A program made the position numbers and the translations under genes. Under the pieces are notes generated by a model, which saw only the letters and a list, made by a program, of their open reading frames with translations, ran no database searches and was not told the DNA's origin. DNA of 21,569 nt, from assembly GCA_900544465.1 (NCBI GenBank), contig UQVT01000013.1, positions 1 to 21,569 of the forward strand. The letters are read 5' to 3'. Below, piece by piece: positions 6,515 to 13,588 of this stretch (within the stretch, counting starts at the first letter, position 1; the number at the start of each line of letters is the position of its first letter). Origin of the DNA: an uncultured Collinsella sp. Lineage in GTDB: Bacteria; Actinomycetota; Coriobacteriia; Coriobacteriales; Coriobacteriaceae.

Positions 6515-7621
6515 CTATGCCTGCTTGCCTGCGTCGGCCGGGAAGGTAATGCCGGCCTGCTGGCGCACGGCATCCATGATGCGCAGTGAGACGAGCGTGA
6601 CATCGCGGTAGTGGCCAAGCTCGTGGCGTCCCGCCGGGGTCTCCCAAATCTCTTCCTTAACGTTATCGATGCCGCCGATGGCGGTGATAAAGTCTGTGAG
6701 TTCGTATTCCATAGTGTTGCTCGATTTGGGCAGGTCGAGCACGCGGCCGTTCTCGCCCTGTTCGCGCGGTGCCTCGGTCGCTGAGCCGCGTACGACATCG
6801 CCGCGATAGTCGATGCGGACGTTGCGGGGCGTGGACAGATGGTCGATCTGGATAGTGCCACGCTCGCCTTCGATCTGCGAGGGCAGCAGGTCATTCGTAA
6901 TTTTGGAGTGCGCGAGCTCGACGGAGATGCGGCCTCCGCCATAGCTGGCGAGGATGGAACCGCAGCCGTCGATGGGGCCGTGCGTGAGCTGTCGCGTGGT
7001 GGGATCGAGCAGGGTAGTCATGCTCGTAAGGCCGGAGGGCATGCCGAAAATCTCGACCATGGGCTCGACGGCGTAGACGCCAATGTCCATGAGGGAACCC
7101 GACGCCATATTGCAGTCGAAGATATTGGTGGCGCGTCCCGCGAGAATCTCGTTGTAGCGCGAGGAATACTTGCCAAAGCGCAATGAGGCGCGGCGGATGG
7201 GGGCGATCTCGCCCAGGGCGTCCTCGATGGCGTGGAAGGCGGGATCGTGGAGGGGACGCATGGCCTCGAGGGCCACGACACCTGCTGCCTCGGCAGCGCG
7301 GAAGACTTCCAGCGCCTGCGCTTCGGTGGCGCAGAAGGGTTTCTCGACGATGACGTGCTTGCCACCGGCGATGCAGGCAAGGGCCTGCTCGTAGTGAAGT
7401 GCGTTAGGGCTGCCGATATAGACGGCGTCGACGTCGGCGGCTACCGCAAGCTCATCGAGTGACGTAAAGTTTCGCTCACCACCGCGCTCGGCGGTAAAGG
7501 CAGTACCGCGATTGGCGTCGCGTGAAAGCGTGCCCACAAACGCGGCTTGGTCGTTGGCGTTGACGACTTGGATAAAGTCGTCGGTGATCATGGATGTGCC
7601 GATGGTCGCGATGCGCAGCAT
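6515..7621 (-). CDS. Gfo/Idh/MocA-family NAD(P)-dependent oxidoreductase
   Basis: A 368-aa oxidoreductase of the glucose-fructose oxidoreductase / inositol dehydrogenase superfamily. The N-terminal Rossmann fold starts MLRIATIGTS. VDAVYIGSPNALHYEQA is typical of the family, and V-E93-K94-P95 supplies the conserved EKP lysine. The C-terminal alpha/beta domain begins near LGEIAPIRRASLRFGKY. The substrate, probably a sugar or cyclitol, cannot be named. The ATG at 7621 is preceded by AAGGGGG at normal spacing. It is followed after 2 bp by acylphosphatase. A second, divergent family member lies at 15032-16051. Confidence 0.9.
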   Translation of the reverse strand: MLRIATIGTSMITDDFIQVVNANDQAAFVGTLSRDANRGTAFTAERGGERNFTSLDELAVAADVDAVYIGSPNALHYEQALACIAGGKHVIVEKPFCATEAQALEVFRAAEAAGVVALEAMRPLHDPAFHAIEDALGEIAPIRRASLRFGKYSSRYNEILAGRATNIFDCNMASGSLMDIGVYAVEPMVEIFGMPSGLTSMTTLLDPTTRQLTHGPIDGCGSILASYGGGRISVELAHSKITNDLLPSQIEGERGTIQIDHLSTPRNVRIDYRGDVVRGSATEAPREQGENGRVLDLPKSSNTMEYELTDFITAIGGIDNVKEEIWETPAGRHELGHYRDVTLVSLRIMDAVRQQAGITFPADAGKQA

Positions 7622-7694
7622 ACGTCCCCCTTGCGTTGTTTGGTCTACAGGATGAGTGTAGCGCGTGGGGATATAAAGCTGCGCGAAAACGCTA

Positions 7695-8180
7695 TTACAG
7701 GTCGCTCTCGTTAAAGCCGGTGTCGATATCGAGGTTACTGCCGTCGGCCGCCGTGGTGGCGAGCTCATCGCAGCGCTCGTTGAGCTCGTGGCCGGCGTGA
7801 CCCTTAACCCAGATGAACTCAACCTTGTGCTTGCTTTTGGCGGTGAGTAGGCGCTCCCACAGGTCGCGGTTCTTGACGGGCTGCTTGTTGGCGGTTTTCC
7901 ATCCGCGCTTTTTCCAGCCGTCGATCCAGTGTTTATTGAAAGCGTTGACGACGTACTGCGAATCGGAATGGACCTCGACCTCGCAGGGGCGGTTAAGTGC
8001 CTCGAGCGCCACGATGACCGCCATGAGCTCCATGCGGTTGTTGGTGGTCTTGGCGTAGCCGCGCGAAAGCTCGGAGGTGAAGGTCTTGCCGGCGGGGTTG
8101 GTGTATTTGAGCACGGCGCCGTAGCCGCCGCGTCCCGGATTTGATCGGGCCGAGCCGTCGGTATAGATGATGACCTTCAC
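7695..8180 (-). CDS. rnhA: Ribonuclease HI
   Basis: It degrades RNA in RNA-DNA hybrids during replication and repair. Catalytic residues are all present in 161 aa: D8 (YTDGS), E51 (NNRMELMAV), D73 (HSDSQYV) and D138 (NERCDELA), with the flexible-loop H128 in WVKGHAGH. The basic handle-like segment HWIDGWKKRGWKTANKQPVKN is also intact. The last ~15 residues form an acidic tail. The ATG at 8180 has GAAAGGA 4-5 bp upstream. A TACAAT -10-like box on the minus strand (8224-8219) is a possible promoter element, but its -35 is poor. Confidence 0.96.
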   Translation of the reverse strand: MKVIIYTDGSARSNPGRGGYGAVLKYTNPAGKTFTSELSRGYAKTTNNRMELMAVIVALEALNRPCEVEVHSDSQYVVNAFNKHWIDGWKKRGWKTANKQPVKNRDLWERLLTAKSKHKVEFIWVKGHAGHELNERCDELATTAADGSNLDIDTGFNESDL

Positions 8181-8279
8181 ATGGTTCCTTTCGTTGGGTA
8201 CGTTTCGTGTGAGTGACCATTGTAGCGCCGCGTTCGTCGAGGGCTAGCAATCTACGATTTCTACCCCGTCTTCCGACAG

Positions 8280-9182
8280 TTAGTTGGCATGGATGATGCG
8301 GTTGAGCTCGTCGAGGTATTGCTGCAAGAGGGGAGAGGGCTTGCGCTCGTCGTGCATGATATAGCCTACGTGCATCGTTGGGGCGTCTGCTAACGGGATC
8401 GATGCCATACCCCATTGCATTTCATTGGAGAGGACACCGGTCGACAGGGTGTAGCCGTTCGACGTGATAAGTAAGTTAGTAAGTGTTCCGCGGTCCGAGA
8501 TTCGTATGTTGCGGTCGCAAGGGATATAGCTAAAAGGTTCCTCGGCGTAATAGAAGGAGTTTGAGGTTCCCTGCTCAAAGCTGTAGCGCGTATATGGTGT
8601 GAGGTCGGCAAGGGACAGCTGAGGGCGGCGTGCGAGCGGGTGGCGCTCGCTAACGAAGACGTGGACCGTCGCGTCGAATAGGGGATGGAAGCTCGCGCGC
8701 GCATCGGCGAAGGCCTTCTGCAGGACGCGGGCGTTAAAGTCGTCCAGATAGAGGATGCCGATGTCGCTGCGAAACGCGCGGACGTCATCGATGATCTGCG
8801 ATGTGGTGGTCTCGCGCATGATGAACTCGAACTTGCTGTCGCGGCAGCGCTCGACTACGTTGACAAAGGCCTCGACCGAAAAGGCGTAGTGCTGGGCGGA
8901 AATGGCGAGGCGGGCTTGCGGGGTACCGCCGTCCTCGTAGCGGGCCTCAAGCATGTCGGCCTGCTCTACGACCTGGCGTGCATAACCCAAAAGCTCGGTG
9001 CCGTCGTTGGTGAGTGCAACACCGCGGCTAGAGCGCGTAAAGATTTCGATATGAAGTTCCTGTTCCAGGCTTTTGACGGCGTTGGAGATATTGGACTGTG
9101 CGGTATAGAGGCGCTGAGCTGCGGCGTTGATCGAACCGGACTCTGCCACGGCGATCAAAAAGCGAAGCTGCTGGAGGGTCAT
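8280..9182 (-). CDS. LysR-family transcriptional regulator, divergent from metY
   Basis: A 300-aa LTTR. The winged helix-turn-helix is at 1-60 (MTLQQLRFLIAVAESGSINAAAQRLYTAQSNISNAVKSLE...). The effector-binding domain follows from about residue 90. The ATG at 9182 has AAAGGA upstream. It diverges from the O-acetylhomoserine sulfhydrylase gene, with an ATC-N9-GAT palindrome between them. LTTRs commonly control the divergent neighbour, so a sulfur or methionine-metabolism regulator is the natural inference; the co-inducer is unknown. Confidence 0.92.
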   Translation of the reverse strand: MTLQQLRFLIAVAESGSINAAAQRLYTAQSNISNAVKSLEQELHIEIFTRSSRGVALTNDGTELLGYARQVVEQADMLEARYEDGGTPQARLAISAQHYAFSVEAFVNVVERCRDSKFEFIMRETTTSQIIDDVRAFRSDIGILYLDDFNARVLQKAFADARASFHPLFDATVHVFVSERHPLARRPQLSLADLTPYTRYSFEQGTSNSFYYAEEPFSYIPCDRNIRISDRGTLTNLLITSNGYTLSTGVLSNEMQWGMASIPLADAPTMHVGYIMHDERKPSPLLQQYLDELNRIIHAN

Positions 9183-9202
9183 CGGCGCCCGTCCTTTCGA
9201 TA

Positions 9203-9223
9203 GTTATCTATAAAACAGATAAC
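9203..9223. promoter_or_regulatory. LysR-type operator (T-N11-A, ATC-N9-GAT palindrome)
   Basis: GTTATCT (9203-9209) and AGATAAC (9217-9223) are perfect inverted 7-mers around a 7-nt centre. They contain ATC-N9-GAT, the classical LTTR T-N11-A motif. The centre (9213) lies about 66 bp upstream of the transcription start expected from the metY promoter, the usual site for an LTTR activator. It is also 31 bp from the regulator's own start codon, which fits autoregulation. Confidence 0.7.
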
Positions 9224-9243
9224 AAGTTAGCGCTTTTAAGTGA

Positions 9244-9272
9244 TTGACCGAGCGAAACAATGCCCGTACTAT
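9244..9272 (+). promoter_or_regulatory. Sigma70-type promoter of metY
   Basis: TTGACC (9244-9249) is followed by a 17-bp spacer and TACTAT (9267-9272). This is the best promoter match in the window. Transcription would start near 9279 and give a leader of about 175 nt before the metY ATG. Confidence 0.72.
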
Positions 9273-9340
9273 TCAAAACACACAAAGGCGGTAGGTAATT
9301 AAACCGACCACGGAACCGGGATGCGAAAGGAGGCCTGCAT

Positions 9341-9394
9341 ATGAATTGCTTACCAAGACGAATGCCGGGCTCCTGTTTGCGCCCGTCGGCGTGA
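9341..9394 (+). CDS. Possible 17-codon leader peptide upstream of metY
   Basis: The frame MNCLPRRMPGSCLRPSA starts with ATG at 9341 behind a perfect AAAGGAGG (9326-9333) at 7-bp spacing and stops at 9394. This ribosome site is as good as that of metY itself (9456). The peptide holds two Cys and two Met, the products of the pathway in which metY works, which suggests ribosome-mediated attenuation. Two Cys codons that are not adjacent make a weak sensor, so this is tentative. No homology evidence is available. Confidence 0.4.
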   Translation: MNCLPRRMPGSCLRPSA

Positions 9395-9401
9395 TCAGGA
9401 G
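9364..9401 (+). promoter_or_regulatory. Mutually exclusive hairpins in the metY leader
   Basis: GCCGGGC (9364-9370) can pair with GCCCGTCGGC (9381-9390) with a small bulge. CTCCTG (9370-9375), mostly in the loop of that hairpin, can instead pair with CAGGAG (9396-9401). The two stems overlap and so compete. The first overlaps the end of the putative leader frame. A pyrimidine-rich stretch with TTTTT (9421-9425) lies downstream but is not directly attached to a stem, so a terminator is not proven. Confidence 0.3.
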
Positions 9402-9455
9402 ACAGCGACTTACTTCTCTCTTTTTATTTACTTTTGTTCGATCAAGGAGATCATC

Positions 9456-10766
9456 ATGAGCCAGTTCATCAACAACCCCGAGCACACCTTTGGTTTCGAT
9501 ACCCTGCAGCTGCACGTTGGCCAGGAGAGTGCCGATCCTGCATCCGACTCCCGTGCCGTGCCTATCTACCAGACCACGAGCTATGTGTTCCGCAACTCCC
9601 AGCACGCCGCCGACCGCTTTGGTCTTGCCGACGCCGGAAACATCTACGGCCGTCTGACCAACTCCACCCAGGGCGTCTTCGAGGATCGTATCGCCGCGCT
9701 CGAGGGTGGCGTGGCAGGTCTTGCCGTCGCCTCCGGTGCTGCTGCCATCACCTATACCCTGCAGGCTCTTGCCCAGGCCGGTGACCACGTGGTGGCTCAG
9801 AAGACCATCTACGGTGGCTCCTACAACCTGCTGGAGCATACGCTCTCCCAGTTTGGCGTCGAGACCACCTTCGTCGATGCCCACAACCTGGACGAGGTCG
9901 AGGGCGCCATCAAGGACAACACCACGGTCATCTATCTCGAGACGCTCGGCAACCCCAACTCCGACATCCCCAACATCGACGCCATCTCCGAGATCGCCAA
10001 GAAGCACGGTCTGCCGGTTGTCGTCGACAACACTTTCGGCACCCCGTATCTGTTCCGCCCGCTGGAGCATGGTGCCAACATCGTCGTCCACTCCGCAACC
10101 AAGTTCATCGGCGGCCACGGCACCTCGCTGGGCGGCGTGATCGTCGACGGCGGTAACTTCGATTGGAAGGCGAGCGGAAAGTACGCGCAGATCGCCGAGC
10201 CCAACCCCTCCTACCATGGCGTCTCGTTTGCCGAGGCTGCCGGTCCCGCCGCCTTCGCAACCTATGTCCGCGCCATCCTGCTGCGTGACGAGGGCGCCTG
10301 CATCAGCCCGTTCAACGCCTGGGTCCTGCTCCAGGGCACCGAGACTCTGTCGCTGCGCGTTGACCGTCATGTCGAGAACACCAAGAAGGTCGTTGAGTTC
10401 CTGGCTGGTGACAGCCATGTTGCCAAGGTGAATCACCCGAGCCTGCCTGAGCACCCCGATCACGAGCTCTATCAGAAGTACTTCCCCCGTGGCGGTGCCT
10501 CGATCTTTACCTTTGAGATTAAGGGTGGCCAGGAGGCAGCTTGGAAGTTCATTGATCATCTGCAGGTGTTCTCGCTGCTCGCCAACGTGGCCGACGTCAA
10601 GTCGCTCGTCGTGCACCCGGCTACCACCACGCACTCCCAGCTGTCTGCCGAGGAGCTCGCCGAGCAGAACATCACGCCCTCCACGATCCGTCTTTCCATC
10701 GGTACCGAGAATGCCGAGGATATCATTTGGGATCTGAAGCAGGCCTTCGCCGCGCTGGACGAGTAA
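9456..10766 (+). CDS. metY: O-acetylhomoserine sulfhydrylase (Cys/Met metabolism PLP enzyme)
   Basis: PLP enzyme that makes homocysteine from O-acetylhomoserine and sulfide. It is 436 aa, the length of the MetY branch and longer than MetB or MetC (~380-400). Motifs: YGRLTNSTQGVFEDRIAALEGG (64-85); ASGAAAI, the cofactor-phosphate loop; D191 in VVVDNTFGTPYL; and the PLP lysine K216 in HSATKFIGGHG. The C-terminus has SLVVHPATTTHSQL and RLSIGTENAEDI. The ATG at 9456 follows AAGGAG. Codons end heavily in C or G, which suggests high expression. Other activities of the fold, such as methionine gamma-lyase, are less likely. The divergent LysR gene and leader region suggest sulfur-responsive control. 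Confidence 0.93.
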   Translation: MSQFINNPEHTFGFDTLQLHVGQESADPASDSRAVPIYQTTSYVFRNSQHAADRFGLADAGNIYGRLTNSTQGVFEDRIAALEGGVAGLAVASGAAAITYTLQALAQAGDHVVAQKTIYGGSYNLLEHTLSQFGVETTFVDAHNLDEVEGAIKDNTTVIYLETLGNPNSDIPNIDAISEIAKKHGLPVVVDNTFGTPYLFRPLEHGANIVVHSATKFIGGHGTSLGGVIVDGGNFDWKASGKYAQIAEPNPSYHGVSFAEAAGPAAFATYVRAILLRDEGACISPFNAWVLLQGTETLSLRVDRHVENTKKVVEFLAGDSHVAKVNHPSLPEHPDHELYQKYFPRGGASIFTFEIKGGQEAAWKFIDHLQVFSLLANVADVKSLVVHPATTTHSQLSAEELAEQNITPSTIRLSIGTENAEDIIWDLKQAFAALDE

Positions 10767-10826
10767 GGCGACTTGTGCAAGGACCCCTTGCGACTCGATA
10801 GGTATAACTGTATAAAATGCCTGCTC

Positions 10827-10867
10827 AAGGCGCCTGTGCGAACAATGGTTGCACAGGCGCCTTTTTT
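10827..10867 (+). terminator. Intrinsic terminator of metY
   Basis: The stem AAGGCGCCTGTGC (10827-10839) pairs with GCACAGGCGCCTT (10851-10863) around an 11-nt loop. TTTTTT (10862-10867) follows. This is a textbook rho-independent terminator 60 bp after the metY stop. Confidence 0.95.
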
Positions 10868-11078
10868 GCATAGAGAGGGCGCAAAAACAGGGTTTTTGAC
10901 ACGCTTTATGCATTCGAGTTGTGGAAAACTCCTGTTGAGAGGATGTGAGTTTTACGCAATTGACGTGCGCCTTTTAAGTAAAACCGCAGGTCGCGATTTG
11001 CTCGGGGTACTATGCAGCGCGATCGAATCACACGCAGCTCAAACGCAGCAAAAACGCACTACGGAGGTTTCCAGCTAC
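10868..11078 (+). other. Non-coding leader region before the secreted DPBB-like gene
   Basis: About 210 bp without a gene. It holds a TTGACA (10896-10901) that lacks a matching -10, a 7-bp inverted repeat GTTTTAC / GTAAAAC (10949-10955 and 10978-10984), and a TACTAT (11008-11013) without a good -35. ACGCA repeats just before the GGAGG (11063-11067) suggest an unstructured leader. I recognise no riboswitch. Confidence 0.4.
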
Positions 11079-11855
11079 ATGAGGATTGATTCACGAAAAC
11101 CGAAAGCCGCCGTCCTTTCCGCCGCTCTGACCGTGGCACTTTTGGCGGGCGCCGGTGCAACTGATGCCCACGCCGCAACACTGTCCGATACGGTTGGATC
11201 TACGCCGTCCGAGACGACGCTGGTGCAGCCCGTTGACTATCGCGGCGATGGTTATGGTTCCATGCAGGAGTGGAACGCCTCGATGGAGGCCAAGCGCGAT
11301 TCCCTGGAGATGCGCGCTCAGATCATCATGAACATGTACGGTGACTATGCCACCGATGACGAGCGCGCTGTGCTGCAGGGCTGTATCGATGGCGCGGGCA
11401 GCCTGTTGACGATGGGGGAGGTCGATGCGAAGTCGACCGAGCTCGATGAGCTGCGCACTGCGCTTGAGGATGCCAAGCGCGAGGCGCTCGAGGCTGCTGC
11501 CGCCGAGGCGGAGGCTGCCGAGGCCGCCCAGGCTTCGTACTACAACGCCGGTTACACTTCGTCCTACGCGTCTGCCGCGTCCTGCGCGAACGGATCGGGC
11601 CTGACGCGCTCTGCGGGTGTCAATAACTACAACGGGCGCCGCGAGACCTATTACAGCAGCAATGTGCTTTATCACTATCGCACGGGCGAATGGACTCAGG
11701 ATTCTGAGGGCTTTTGGCGCGATTCCGACGGCTATTACGTTGTTGCCGCGGGCGATATGGCCCAGGGCTCGACCTTTACGGGCTCCAAGGGTGATTGCAA
11801 GGTCTATGACTCCGGCTGCGCTGCCGGAACCACCGACTACTACACCGGTTGGTAA
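11079..11855 (+). CDS. Secreted protein with coiled-coil segment and C-terminal DPBB (3D/RlpA-like) domain
   Basis: A 258-aa exported protein. A Sec signal peptide spans 1-32, with likely cleavage after DAHA. Residues ~60-150 are helical and charged, ending in an Ala/Glu-rich stretch that may form a coiled coil. A Tyr/Ser/Ala-rich linker (~152-180) follows. The C-terminal ~75 residues read GRRETYYSSNVLY, then RDSDGYYVVAAGDMAQGS and DCKVYDSGCAAGTTDYYTGW. This pattern is common in secreted gut Gram-positive proteins with a double-psi beta-barrel that are thought to act at the cell wall. The ATG at 11079 has GGAGG upstream, and an upstream in-frame extension to 10773 would bury the signal peptide. 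The biochemical role is unproven. Confidence 0.75.
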   Translation: MRIDSRKPKAAVLSAALTVALLAGAGATDAHAATLSDTVGSTPSETTLVQPVDYRGDGYGSMQEWNASMEAKRDSLEMRAQIIMNMYGDYATDDERAVLQGCIDGAGSLLTMGEVDAKSTELDELRTALEDAKREALEAAAAEAEAAEAAQASYYNAGYTSSYASAASCANGSGLTRSAGVNNYNGRRETYYSSNVLYHYRTGEWTQDSEGFWRDSDGYYVVAAGDMAQGSTFTGSKGDCKVYDSGCAAGTTDYYTGW

Positions 11856-11880
11856 TTTTTCTGCATCACGGATATTTGGC

Positions 11881-11928
11881 GGACGGGCGTCTTTACCGAG
11901 CTTTAGGGCAACGTAAGGACGTCCGTTC
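11881..11928 (+). repeat. 16-bp hairpin after the secreted-protein gene (G-U wobbles)
   Basis: Positions 11881-11896 pair with 11913-11928 over 16 positions around a 16-nt loop. Thirteen pairs are Watson-Crick and the other three are G-U in RNA on the plus strand, so it pairs fully as RNA but not as DNA. It begins 25 bp after the stop at 11855. No T-tract follows. A second small stem-loop, TACCG-TGG-CGGTA, is at 11958-11970. Confidence 0.6.
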
Positions 11929-12041
11929 TATGTATGCGTTTGAGTTAACAGAGCCCTTACCGTGGCGGTACGCTGGGCGAATGGATGCGGAGCACACTGG
12001 TTCTTGAGAAATAAGGTCTTTCTCTTGGAGGAAGTGGTCTT

Positions 12042-12248
12042 GTGAATGCTCGAGATATTGCCGTTGCCGCCGTCGCGTTGATGCTTGGCTGCCTTGGTCC
12101 CACGGCCGCGCTCGTCGCGGGCATTCAGGGGACATGCGGGGCTACTCCTATCGTGGTCGGCGCGCTGATCGCGGCCACGCTGCTGGGAAGTGCAGGTGTA
12201 GTCCTTTGTCGCGACGATGAGGACCAGGCGTCGGAGTCGCAGCTCTAA
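12042..12248 (+). CDS. Small two-helix membrane protein, unknown function
   Basis: A 68-aa protein starting with GTG at 12042, with GGAGG (12027-12031) about 10 bp upstream. Two hydrophobic segments are visible: about 5-27 (DIAVAAVALMLGCLGPTAALVAG) written here only as its span and ends, and about 33-56, separated by a short Gly/Thr turn. They are followed by a charged tail CRDDEDQASESQL. A helical hairpin with both ends in the cytoplasm is likely. I do not recognise a family. The good ribosome site, stop before a terminator, and sensible protein make it a real gene. Confidence 0.65.
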   Translation: MNARDIAVAAVALMLGCLGPTAALVAGIQGTCGATPIVVGALIAATLLGSAGVVLCRDDEDQASESQL

Positions 12249-12286
12249 CCGTTGTGAAGCTGATTTTTGGCCAAAGATGAAAAAGG

Positions 12287-12322
12287 AAGCCGCCGCGAGG
12301 GGAGTGCCCCTTGCGGCGGCTT
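12287..12322. terminator. Bidirectional intrinsic terminator
   Basis: The arms at 12287-12302 (AAGCCGCCGCGAGGGG) and 12307-12322 (CCCCTTGCGGCGGCTT) pair over 16 positions with one G-T, around an AGTG loop. The minus strand continues CCTTTTTC and the plus strand TTTG. It sits between the convergent mini membrane protein and ketopantoate reductase genes and can serve both. Confidence 0.85.
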
Positions 12323-12357
12323 TGCCATTGGATCTGCTGGCTACAGTATGCCGAGCA

Positions 12358-13272
12358 CTACCAGCTGCTTTCTATTTCGCGAATCCTCTGGTAGAGCCAA
12401 TCGTTTTGCGGCACTTGGATATCGTGTTTGGCGGCCAGGCGGCAAATGGTGCCCGCGAACTCCTCGACTTCGGTTTTTCGTTGTGCGATGCGGTCCTGCG
12501 CCATCGAGGGCATACCGGCGGGGTCGATTCCCTCGATGAGGTGCACCATCTGCGTCAGGTCTGCCTCGGTCAGCTCAATGCCCTCGGCGTTGGCGACCGC
12601 AAGCGTTTCGCGCATGGCAGAAACAAAGCAGCGACGCTGCTCGGAGCCCGGCTCCGTGGCGCTTCCGTAGGTCCCGCCGTAGGCCATGCAGGTCTGGTTG
12701 ATACCGTCGTTGAGCATGAGTTTGGCCCACATGCGGCGGTTGATGTCGTCCTCGACGGTGTGGGCGATGCTGCAGCGCATGTAGAGCCCGTCGATAGCGG
12801 TGACGGTCGCGGGGTCGGTGCCGGCGGCCGCACCAAAGCGGATCTCGCCCGCATTGGTAAAGGTGAGCGCGCCGTTGAGGAACACGGCGTCCATGCCTTG
12901 GCAGATACCCAGGACGGTATGCTCCCAGCCAAAGCGTTCGGCAATCTTTTGCTCGCTCGTAATGCCGTTGCACAGCGAGGCGATGAGCGTGTTGGGTCCC
13001 ACGACACGCTCCATAGTCTTGAGTGCTTGGTCGAGACCGGTGGTCTTGACCGTCAGGATGACCAGATCGGCGGGCGCTGCCTCGCTGGCACGGACGGACG
13101 TGAGATCGCAGGGCTTGCCGTTGACGGTGAGCGCGTCGTTCGCATGGCGCTCAAAACGGGCATCATCCATGACGTATTCGACGGCGTCGTTGCCGAGCGC
13201 CCGGGCGATCATGCTGCCGTAGAGCAGGCCGACGCCGCCCTTGCCGATAAAGGCGACCTTGTTGATCTGCAT
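12358..13272 (-). CDS. panE: 2-dehydropantoate 2-reductase (ketopantoate reductase)
   Basis: A 304-aa NADPH-dependent enzyme that reduces ketopantoate to pantoate for pantothenate and CoA synthesis. The Rossmann glycine motif is G-K-G-G-V-G (10-15). CNGITSE (101-107) is the usual CNG block. K184 and N188 in WAKLMLNDGINQ fit the catalytic Lys/Asn region. PSMAQDRIAQRKTEVEEFAG (255-274) is the conserved C-terminal block. I chose the ATG at 13272, as GGGGAG lies 9 bp upstream; the ATG at 13281 would touch the ribosome site. No other pantothenate gene is nearby, and some PanE homologues act on other 2-oxoacids, so the exact substrate is a family inference. A terminator-like hairpin lies 20 bp before the start. 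Confidence 0.88.
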   Translation of the reverse strand: MQINKVAFIGKGGVGLLYGSMIARALGNDAVEYVMDDARFERHANDALTVNGKPCDLTSVRASEAAPADLVILTVKTTGLDQALKTMERVVGPNTLIASLCNGITSEQKIAERFGWEHTVLGICQGMDAVFLNGALTFTNAGEIRFGAAAGTDPATVTAIDGLYMRCSIAHTVEDDINRRMWAKLMLNDGINQTCMAYGGTYGSATEPGSEQRRCFVSAMRETLAVANAEGIELTEADLTQMVHLIEGIDPAGMPSMAQDRIAQRKTEVEEFAGTICRLAAKHDIQVPQNDWLYQRIREIESSW

Positions 13273-13291
13273 GTGAATCATCTCCCCATGT

Positions 13292-13316
13292 AAAAGGCGC
13301 CCGCGTAAGGGGCGCC
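13292..13316 (-). terminator. Intrinsic terminator-like hairpin in the panE leader
   Basis: On the minus strand GGCGCCC / GGGCGCC (7-bp arms at 13310-13316 and 13296-13302, 7-nt loop) is followed by TTTTA. It would end transcription from the cyclase-family remnant. It also lies only 20 bp upstream of the panE start, so a panE promoter farther upstream would have to read through it. Confidence 0.7.
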
Positions 13317-13393
13317 TGATGGATTGTATGCTGCCAGGGTGATTGGTGGGTGCGCGGGGCGGCTGTTATAAAAAAGAAACGTTTGCCTGGACG

Positions 13394-13588
13394 CTACGCT
13401 GCGGGGCAGGCCGCAAAGACGCGGGCGGGGTATCCGACGCCATCGCGGACCTTGGGGAAGGTGCAGAAGATGACGGCACCCGTGGCGGGAAGCTTGTCCA
13501 GATGGTCCATGACCTCGATCTGATAGCGGTCGACCGAGAGGATGTACTGCTCGCCGGGGTAGGGGTAGGCGTCCTCACGCGTGGTCAC
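13394..13588 (-). pseudogene. Cyclase-family (kynurenine formamidase-like) C-terminal remnant
   Basis: A 64-aa frame with GTG at 13588 and an excellent AAAGGAG (13595-13601) ribosome site. Its second half, VMDHLDKLPATGAVIFCTFPKVRDGVGYPARVFA, resembles the last ~45 residues of cyclase-family metal-dependent hydrolases (about 210-260 aa), where a LxxLP...GxxxxxxPxKxxxGxGxPxRxxA pattern ends the fold. The HxGTHxDxPxH metal site of that family is absent, and no upstream frame supplies it. The likeliest reading is an internal deletion that joined the start to the C-terminus. A genuine small protein is the alternative, as the frame and ribosome site are intact. Family assignment is from memory. Confidence 0.5.

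Noticed and set aside
9279..9455. A SAM or other sulfur riboswitch in the metY leader
   Set aside because: The region lacks the conserved cores of SAM-I, SAM-II or SAM-IV that I could recall; only small competing stems and a leader frame are seen.
9273..10913. A 546-codon open frame on the minus strand opposite metY
   Set aside because: Antisense to a clear PLP enzyme with strongly biased codons; the translation is repetitive Val/Gly/Asp and matches no family I know.
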